Assembly: GCF_027579695.1 (NCBI RefSeq)
Contig: NC_083587.1
Location: 8,124,001 to 8,188,000, forward strand
Reading direction: 5' to 3'
DNA from: Neoarius graeffei
Lineage: Eukaryota; Chordata; Actinopteri; Siluriformes; Ariidae
Length of the DNA: 64,000 bases
This document shows positions 56,305-64,000 of the stretch, one piece after another. The position numbers and the translations under genes are program-made. Numbering within the stretch: the first letter of the stretch is position 1; every line of letters starts with the position of its first letter. The notes under the pieces are model-generated. The model was not told the DNA's origin and did not search any database. It saw only the letters and a program-made list of their open reading frames with translations.

Positions 56305-57816
56305 CTTTTCAAGCTCTTGAGGTAATTCTGCTGACTTTGTTTTTTTTAATTTTGCATCAGAGAGGTGATGTAGGTACTGTCAGAGCTTCTCTCTGTCATT
56401 GACAAACTGCAGGGATGGTGTCTCAGGGTTGACATAGTAGAGGTACCGAGAAACATTTTCAGCCTGAAAATGAAATAAACAATTTTAAATTACCTTCTAA
56501 TCATGACCGTTGCTTCTTGTTTCATCTTTTATGAAGTGTAACGATGGTCCTCATCTCTTGTTTGTAATGGACATAGTTGAGATCTAATTCTAGGTGTTTG
56601 GCAAAGTCCTTCAGCAGTGGATGGTCCAGAGAATGCTTCTTATAAAGGCCCATCTCACGCATGTTGTGCTTGGTCTTGTTGGAATAATTCACATCTCGGT
56701 CACTGCAATGTGGGATAAAACTTTTGTTATAATAGTGCATAGTTATGATTTAATGTGAGCCACACTGAAAAACACACATCATCAGATAAGTTGTGAAACT
56801 GAGACTCTCACCACTGAAACACCTCGCCACTGCTGGTAGATGCCAAGTCCCCATCAAACTCTCCAGACGGCTCACCCTGGGGTCCAGTTACAGTTTCAGG
56901 TTGCTGATGCCTGGTGGCTGGTTCGGCATTGGGCAGAGAGGGTGGGATTCTAGTCACAACCAAGTGATGACGCTCCAGCTCCTCAATCCATCTTTCAATA
57001 AGGAAAACAAAACATTTGAAAATGGTTAATGAACTAAAGTGTGTGAAATCAAACTAGTAAAAGGTGATTGTTTTCATACTCAAAACTATTTTTTATGCTT
57101 TCATCACAAACACACACACACACAGCAGCAGCACAGAGCTATCAACCAGAACAAAAGGAGAGCTATTAACCAAAACAAAAGCATTCTGTCCATTGGGGGA
57201 ATGGGGAAATGTCAGCATTTTCCAAATTAGGTCCATTATCCTTACAGCCCCATTATCACCGCCCTCAGTCAGATGTAAATAGGTTGTTGATTATTCAATG
57301 TAAGGAATGGCATATATGGAATAACCCTAGATTAAACAAAAAGTAATGTGGAAGCCACCAACCTTTGGATAGGATTGCCATCAGCCATTATTTGAGTAAG
57401 GACCACATAGTCAAAAGTCCTGCCATGCTTCAGGAGATGGAAAACATAATTCTTGGCCTTTTCAACCACCGTTTCAATGGCAGCTTCGGGGCTGTTTTTC
57501 ATGCACGATCTGCGCACATGACAAGATAGTGTTTCTTGGGTCCTAAAACAGACTGGGCAAAGCAAATGGTGCCTGCGTACAAGTTTCCTAGAAAAAGAAA
57601 AGAAAGGCATTAAGTAAATGTAGTTAATATAGAAATAATAATAGGTTAATTCACAATAGGTTGAATAAAAAAAAGGTGCATGAAAGGTACAAACAAGAAA
57701 AACACAATTATTCAAAAGCTAAGCATATACTCTGAACATCACAAAAGCAAAACTAGCTGCACCTATTTACAATACAATATCCAAGCAACTATTAATGTAC
57801 CTTACTTTGAATCCAT
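56305..57816 (-). pseudogene. Spliced C2HC-finger gene fragment, right-arm copy
   Basis: Exons on the minus strand: 57816-57806, 57587-57363, 56991-56812, 56702-56543 and 56463-56305, with the same GT..AG sites as the left copy. Exon 2 is open here: the codon after KN is TAT, giving EKAKNYVFHLLKHGRTFDY, then VVLTQIMADGNPIQR. Exon 5 still carries the TGA after DREKL, so the copy is also non-functional as a full protein unless it ends there. It lacks the ~33 extra bases near exon 4. The N-terminal C2HC finger and exons 1-4 are intact, about 190 codons. Family call as for the left copy, tentative. Confidence 0.5.
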
Positions 57817-58079
57817 ATCTCAGCAATGAGTGAAGCTCTGGACAAATTGAAGACAAAGAAGGTCAAACTCTGAGCACAAGACTCAAAGGCAAGTAGCAAT
57901 TAAAATTGCTTTAGTGGTAAAGGAATAAAGCTTTTTAGTAGTAGCAGTAATGGAAATATCTTCTGCAGAATCTCCAGCAAAAGGCTCAAAGGCACGTAGC
58001 AATGACAATGAAATCTAGCAGAGTATTCAGCAGTCTTCAGCAGAACTTCAGGGTAGATTGGCCTAGATTCTGCCTCTGG

Positions 58080-58104
58080 TATTTATACTTACAGAAATGC
58101 AAAT
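58080..58104 (-). promoter_or_regulatory. TATA box and octamer, right-arm copy
   Basis: TATTTATA at 58080-58087 (TATAAATA on the minus strand) and ATGCAAAT at about 58097-58104, upstream of the exon 1 ATG at 57816. Confidence 0.45.
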
Positions 58105-59372
58105 GAGGGTGGGGCTATGTAGAGGTTAGACCCTCCCATCAACCTGTGGTTTTCAACCAGGTTTGTTGAAAAACAATGTTTCAAACCATACATGAAAACA
58201 TACACTGGTCTCCACAAATGGCAAAACACGCTGTCTCACTTCATGCATTTAAAATGACAACAATATGTATAGATATATCATTAGACCCTTAAAACCAAGA
58301 ACTCAAAAATTCGGGGATGGTTTTGCACTATTGCTGACCTTCCCCACATATGAGAAAACTTAAAGCCACAAAACAGCATTTTATTCATAGAAGACATAAG
58401 AAAAGCCTCACCAGAAATCTTCAGACACCTGCTGAACAAAAGCCTGCTCTTCTTTTATTCAGAGAAGCCTTACCTAGAAAACCAAACAAGAAGACACAGG
58501 AGGAATTAAAAATAAAGATGGTCAATAATGTTAACTCAAGTTCAAATGATGACAACATTGTGAAAAAGGTTGATCTTACACACACAAAAGGGTGAAATAA
58601 AGCTTATTATAGCTTAAATAATTTATAAAACCCAGCTCAGAGAACTCTATGTTTACCCCCATAGCTCAGGCTTGGATAAAATGATTTACTGTATCCATAA
58701 ACCATATTAAAGGGTACCTTAAGGCCTACCTCAGAGAACATTCTTGTTCATATAGCCCTTCAGAGATCTGAAATTAAGACAGCTTTAATAATGGCTATAT
58801 TCTGCTGGGTTGTAAGACCTTAAGACATGCTGTATGTCTGACCTCCTTTACAGATCTTAAACTGCCTTGAACCCAACATATTAAAGACCAGAATAAAACT
58901 TAGACTATGCCCTTTCCAACAATATCAGATCTTAAATGACTTGGTGTATGAGTGGACACCAACTCATACTGCTGAGTACTGAGACAATATGTGTAGGCTT
59001 ATTTATGGCATTTATGAAACCCAGCTCAGAGAACTCTTTGTTTACCCCCATAGCTCAGGATTGGATAAAATGATTTACTGTATTTTTAGACTTTGATGAT
59101 GATATTATTATTGTTATAATGATAATAATAATAATAATAAAATTCAGTCTAACATATCTATCGCCTCTTTTCTACATTTCAGGATCTCTCTCTCTCTCTC
59201 TCTCTAGCCTGCTTTTCTATCTGTCTCTATCTCTCTGTTAAGAAAGACAGGCAAGTTTTTGTTTTGACAGCTAAGGCCTACAACCCCTCCCCCAGAGTTG
59301 AACAAAGAGAGCCATTAACAGAAGAGCTGGTCCGTGGGGGGTTGGGTTGCTTTGGGCACAGCTTTGGCCTAA
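58105..59372. other. No gene seen; direct repeats and simple repeats
   Basis: Mirror of 13284-14540, with the same direct-repeat pair and the (TC)n run near 59187-59205. Confidence 0.45.
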
Positions 59373-59888
59373 AGGCCTCTGCATGCTCTTGCGACAAGGC
59401 TTTCGCAGATAGCTTTTCGCAGACAGTTGTAATTTATCGTTGAGCGGGGAGTAATAGGCGTGCGTGATGTTATTCACCGACACAACGCAAGGGGGCGTGA
59501 AGTCGCGAAATCGCTAGGAGTAGTTGGTGGGTGTGGTTAGTGGAGTGTTTATCCTCCGGTTACTTATAATGACTAGAACTGGAGTTGTATAGATGTACGT
59601 GTTTCCTCGATCAACCGCTCTTCGTGCTGCTCCATCTTCGCTCGTGTTTTTAAAAATGGCGGTCGTGAAAACAAAACAAACCGGGAAAGTAGGGAAGTGG
59701 AAGTGCGTGTACAGCGGATGTAGAGTGGACCAATCAGAGCCCTCTTGTCTGCGACGCTGTCTGCGAGGCTTCTGCGGTGGTCACAATTTTTGGGAGGTGC
59801 ACGCAGAGCGTCTGCAAAGGTGGGGGGCTACGCAGACGCTATCTGTGACACCGTCTGCGAGGACTGGGTTGTCAGCATAAATTGGCCT
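59373..59888 (+). mobile_element. PIF/Harbinger-type MITE, right-arm copy
   Basis: TAA flanks at 59370-59372 and 59889-59891, mirror of 12768-13283. I saw no difference from it where compared. Confidence 0.75.
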
Positions 59889-59992
59889 TAAGCTGTGACT
59901 GTGTGTCCTTGCAGGCCTTGGCAGGGGCAGAGAGGGATTGAGGCAGGCAGACAGAAATTCAAACAGAAATCTGCAAGAAGGCAAAATAAAAT

Positions 59993-60525
59993 GCATACAG
60001 CACCTGGGATTCCTAGGCAGTCTCTCACTCAAGTCCTAACCAGGCCCAATTCCATTTAGCTTCTGAGATCAGACAGCATCAAGTGTTGTCAGAGTGGTTT
60101 GGCCATAAGCAACACATAGTTGGAAATGTGGCATTTTTCAAGGCTTGGCTTGCCTTGCCTTGCACTGCCCAGAGGGGAAATTCAAACAGATATCTGCAAG
60201 AAGGCAAAATAAAATGCATACAGCACCTGGGATTCCTAGGCAGTCTCTCACTCAAGTCCTAACCAGGCCCAATTCCATTTAGCTTCTGAGATCAGACAGC
60301 ATCAAGTGTTGTCAGAGTGGTTTGGCCATAAGCAACACATAGTTGGAAATGTGGCATTTTTCAAGGCTTGGCTTGCCTTGCCTTGCACTGCCCAGAGGGG
60401 AAATTCAAACAGATATCTACAAGAAGGCAAAATAAAAAGCTTATAGTACCTGGTATTCCTAGGCAGTCTCCCACTCAAGTACTAACCAGGCCCAACTCTG
60501 TTTAGCTTCTGAGATCAATTAGACA
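59993..60525 (-). pseudogene. Tandem 5S rRNA-like units (three), right arm
   Basis: Units at 59993-60110, 60216-60333 and 60438-60525 (partial), 223-bp period, mirror of 12131-12663. Confidence 0.72.
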
Positions 60526-60551
60526 GATTTTTAAACAGATTAGTAAGTAGA

Positions 60552-60863
60552 GTCTGCTTCTTTCAGCTGCTCCCATGAGCCGCATATTTGATTTGGCATA
60601 GCTTCCCACCCCCAAACACCGGATACAATGTACTCAGGCTTGGGAATAGCACTAATATGCACTGGCTTGTGCAACCCCAGTGGCTGGTTATTTTTACCTC
60701 ATCTGCATGTCTTTGAACTGTGAAAGGAAACTGGAGCACCCAGAGGAATTCCACACAGATAACATGTAAACTCCACACAGAAAGGCCCCCGTTAGCCATG
60801 AAGTTCGAACCTGGAACCATTTTACTGTGTGGTAACAGTGCGAACTACTACACCACCACACCA
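60552..60863 (-). mobile_element. SINE with RTE-like tail, right-arm copy
   Basis: Mirror of 11793-12104. Confidence 0.65.
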
Positions 60864-61031
60864 CTCTCAAAGCTGCTCAGAATGTAGTGATTCATTTTTG
60901 ATAGCAACAGCTCTGACAGTATTTCCAGCTGCAAGCCCAAAAGTATTGGAACAGCATGGCCAATTCTGTTGTGTGTTTTTTTTTTTTTTTTTTTGCCATA
61001 CACTGAAGACATTTGCGTTTGAGGTCAAAAG

Positions 61032-61181
61032 TGGGTGGCACGGTGGCGTGGTGGTTAGCACTATCACGTCGCAGCAAGAAGGTTTGAGCCCATTGGCGGA
61101 GGGGGGCCATTCAGTGTGGAGTTTGCATGTTCTCCCCATGCCTGTGTGGGTTTCCTCTGGGTGCTCTGGGTACTTGGAAGG
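61032..61181 (+). mobile_element. SINE head fragment, right-arm copy
   Basis: Mirror of 11480-11629. The nearby T-run (about 60975-60992) is longer than the A-run in the left arm. Confidence 0.7.
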
Positions 61182-61182
61182 C

Positions 61183-61920
61183 TGTTCCATAACTGTGGGG
61201 CTTTGTAAGAAAAGGCTCTGCCCCCTGATGTAACCTTCACTATATGAGGTACCAGCAGATAGCCTGCACCTTTTGATCTAAGTAGGCGTGGCGGGTCATA
61301 GAGGACCAGAAGTTGACTCAGGTACTGTGGCGCGAGACTATTCAGTGCTTTAAAGGTCAATAGTAGCATTTTATAATCAATATGAAATTTGATTGAGCCA
61401 ATGCAGTGTGGATAAGACAGGGCTGATGTGGTCATATTTTCTAGTTCGAGTAAGGACTCTTGCTGCTGCATTTTGAACTAACTGGAGCTTGTGTATGCAC
61501 TTATTGGAACATCCAGACAGTAAGACATTACAGTAATCCAACCTGGAGGTAACAAAAGCATGAACTAGTTTTTTCCACGTCATGTAGTGACATTAAATTT
61601 CTTATCTTAGCAATATTTCTGAGATGAAAGAAAGCTATCCAGGTAATGTTATCAATATGATTTTCAAATGAAAGACTGGGGTCAATAATCACCCTGAGGT
61701 CTTTTACTGCTGTATGTGAAGAAACAGAAAGGCCATCCAGAGTTACTGTGGAATCAGAAAACTTACTTCTAGCTGCATGTGGTCCGAGTACAAGTACTTC
61801 AGTCTTGTCAGGGTTAAGCAGAAGGAAATTAATCAGCATCCAGTGCCTAATGTCCTTAACACATTCTTCAATTCTATTAAGCTGGTGTCTCTCATCAGGT
61901 TTAGCAGAATTCTGAATCAC
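61183..61920 (-). mobile_element. L2 LINE reverse-transcriptase fragment, right-arm copy
   Basis: Mirror of 10741-11478 with the same encoded residues. Confidence 0.8.
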
Positions 61921-62089
61921 ATCGTGTACGAGTCAGGCTGTCGGTTTTTTCACAACTGCGCATGCATATCATGCATCTCGCTGAATATCGCAGTAATCAC
62001 GTTATCAAATTCAATCGATGTGGCCACATTATCACCCATTTAAACACGTTTTTGTTGTTTACATCTACATCTGCCAAAGTTATGTTGTG

Positions 62090-62220
62090 ATGTGGAATTT
62101 TCTGAAAGGTGTACAGAAACCGCCAGAGACGGGGACAAAGCGACCTCGGTCTGAAGAGGAGAAAAGGGCATACGAGATAACGCATACAAGAAGGAGGAAC
62201 GACAAAGGACTTATAAGCAA
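62090..62220 (+). pseudogene. Relic TTF/ZNF862-like first exon, right-arm copy
   Basis: MWNFLKGVQKPPETGTKRPR at 62090 onward, mirror of 10441-10571. Same frame change between its two halves. Confidence 0.35.
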
Positions 62221-62738
62221 ATGTGGGAGCAGGGTAGGCCTTGGCTGTGATACAATTTTTATTGAATAATTTACTTTTTCAAGTTGATTCCTAGTCAATA
62301 TGAAGCTCCTAATGCTTTCTCTCTCATAAATGGTTAAATACAGAAAGCATGTTGGACATATTTTGGGTGCTATAGTCATGATAGTAAGTATATTTGTTTT
62401 CAATACTCATACACCAAGTTGCCAAGTTTTCCAATATATTATTATTTGTTGATATTATGGTGCTCTGTATTGTTCTCATTTATGTATTTAACAACAGTAT
62501 CAAAATACTCGGGTCTTGAAATAAATGCACATTAGTCATGAACAATGGTAACTACTCTCTTTTGTGTTATTTTTGACAGAAGTAAAATTTACACATGAAC
62601 AAATTTTGGCGAGTTGATTTTCTGTTTGGCTAGTTACTTTGGAAGGTAACTAGTCCGGCTGGCTGGTGAAAAAATATATGAAAATCTAGGCCTGTGAAAT
62701 AATATATTTCAACTGAAGGCTACTTTTGAGCAAGCTTA
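62221..62738. other. AT-rich stretch, nothing recognised
   Basis: Mirror of 9923-10440. Confidence 0.4.
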
Positions 62739-63995
62739 TGTAACCCATATGATTTTTAGATGCCCCTAACCCATTCTGGTGTACTGAGAGTTTGCTGATA
62801 GCCCCTAGAGCGTGTGCGAGAGTGTTTCCTCAAATAATAATAAGAACTGCCGCTTTAAAACCAGACTTGAAATCGAGAAACTGGATAGACACGATTACCT
62901 TTGATACCGAGAGAGAGAGAGAGAGACTGACATCTAATCTATGCTTATCTATAATCAAGACCCTGAGATTGTTGGAGATCTTGATTAAGAGCAGATATCC
63001 GGACTGTTTTTTTTTTGGACACCTGGAAACCCTGTGTCACTGTCGTCTTCATCTGTGGATACCTTGGAGTCCCCCACCTGTGGCCCCCATCTCTCTTGTG
63101 TTACCATTCCCCCTTGCATGCCTCCTCACATCTCCTGTGGCTGATCTCCCTTAGCTACTTGCCACCATCCCTTGCCCTGTGACTGTGTCAAGATCAAATT
63201 TGAACACAATACGCAGACTTGGATCGGAAATTGGACTGAGCCACACATTTAACATCCCCACTCTATTCTTCTTATTTTAATTTCATTTTTTTGGGTGCAA
63301 TCAGTTTTCTTTAGGCTTATTTTGATTTAGTTTTTTTTTGTTTGTTTTTGAGATCTCAATTGGGTTTTATTTAATATTTTGTTTGTTTCATTCATTTCTT
63401 TAATTTGTTATTTAGAACCCTAGTGCCGGCACTAATAGTGTATTGGTATTGATACAGGTTTTTTTTTTTTTTTTTTTACATCTAGTAACAATTTAACAGT
63501 GTTTTGGGTACACTTGTATCACATAGAAAACCCTAGGAAACAAAAGTAGCTTACCATTCACAACTTAATAATTTAACTGAGTTAAATAGATTTTTAGTAG
63601 GAATTAAATAAGTCTTTAAATAGTTATTGATAAATAGAGTGGCTATTTATTCTCAACATTGAGACCTTTACTAACCTAGTTAAAACACAAATAGATTCTT
63701 TGTATTGACATGTTATTTATTCTTCATATTGACACCTTTACTAACTGCACTTAGAATACTGGTTACATGATTGATAATTTGCACAGAGTAAATTACTTAT
63801 ATTCTCTTTAACTTATTGTCTAAATAAATATTTGTTTTTTTTTTTATCCTTATACCAGTGAGTGTTGTGTGTTGTTTGGGGTGAGTAATTGATTGTGGTC
63901 TAGCCTAACCTAAACCAGTCTCCTCTAGAACCTAGAACTTAGAATTAGACTGTTCCTGCACAAGCACAGGCCCTTCCCTTATCATGCAGGTTACA
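62739..63995 (+). mobile_element. LTR of the PNMA-like Ty3 fossil, right-arm copy
   Basis: TGTAACC..GGTTACA ends, followed by GAAAG, the first bases of the leader seen left of 8661. The element body, if present, lies beyond the window. Confidence 0.6.
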
Positions 63996-64000
63996 GAAAG

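Larger units (their letters stand above)
44306..64000 (-). repeat. Right arm of giant inverted repeat
   Basis: Reverse complement of 8656-26471 plus two private insertions, a Tc1 (46884-48489) and a SINE (48547-48917), which account for the ~1.99 kb length change. It reaches the window end inside the leader just past the LTR, so it continues beyond. Its inner end meets a Gypsy LTR terminus at 44304. Confidence 0.93.

Noticed and set aside
1-64000. CRISPR array, operons, bacterial origin signals
   Set aside because: Spliced fragments, SINEs and fish retroelements show a vertebrate nuclear genome.

Overview
ORGANISM AND TYPE OF DNA. The window looks like a transposon-rich stretch of a teleost fish nuclear genome. 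It holds tRNA-derived SINEs with a GATAATGAGATGAGA-type tail, L2- and RTE-like LINE pieces, a DD34E Tc1 element with CAACCCCG ends, Sushi-ichi-like Ty3/Gypsy elements with a chromodomain, and hAT, Harbinger and THAP-type DNA elements. The SINE type fits an otophysan such as a catfish, but that is only a weak guess. I see no intact host protein-coding gene. The nearest candidate is a spliced C2HC-finger gene fragment present twice. LAYOUT. (1) 1-3431 is a hAT element on the minus strand whose far end lies outside the window. (2) About 3440-9922 is an old Ty3/Gypsy element with a PNMA-like gag, on the minus strand; its leader+gag segment is tandemly duplicated and interrupted by an L2 tail and a SINE. 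(3) 8656-26471 and 44306-64000 are the two arms of a giant inverted repeat of about 17.8 and 19.7 kb, separated by a 17.8 kb spacer. Each arm carries, in mirror order, a 1.26 kb LTR, a relic zinc-finger exon, an L2 reverse-transcriptase fragment, SINE pieces, decayed tandem 5S rRNA-like units, a Harbinger MITE, the C2HC gene fragment, more 5S-like units with a 720 bp MITE in one of them, a Gypsy element with the same 5-bp target duplication in both arms, a SINE, a purine-rich minisatellite and a LINE 3' end. (4) 26472-44305, the spacer, has a different content: a LINE body with a hAT MITE in it, a Tc1 element invaded by a THAP-bearing element that was itself invaded by a hAT MITE and a Gypsy element, another hAT MITE, and several broken Gypsy and LINE pieces. 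HISTORY READ FROM THE SEQUENCE. The 5S-like arrays are oldest. The arm Gypsy landed in them, then the whole block was copied in inverted orientation. Afterwards a Tc1 element (46884-48489) and a SINE (48547-48917) entered only the right arm, where the left arm keeps clean empty sites. Outside the Gypsy element the arms look nearly identical by eye. The right arm runs off the window end, so the full length of the repeat is unknown. Functional cooperation between genes cannot be described, because almost everything is mobile-element derived; the interest lies in the architecture. Sequence identities and ages are eye estimates, not computed.
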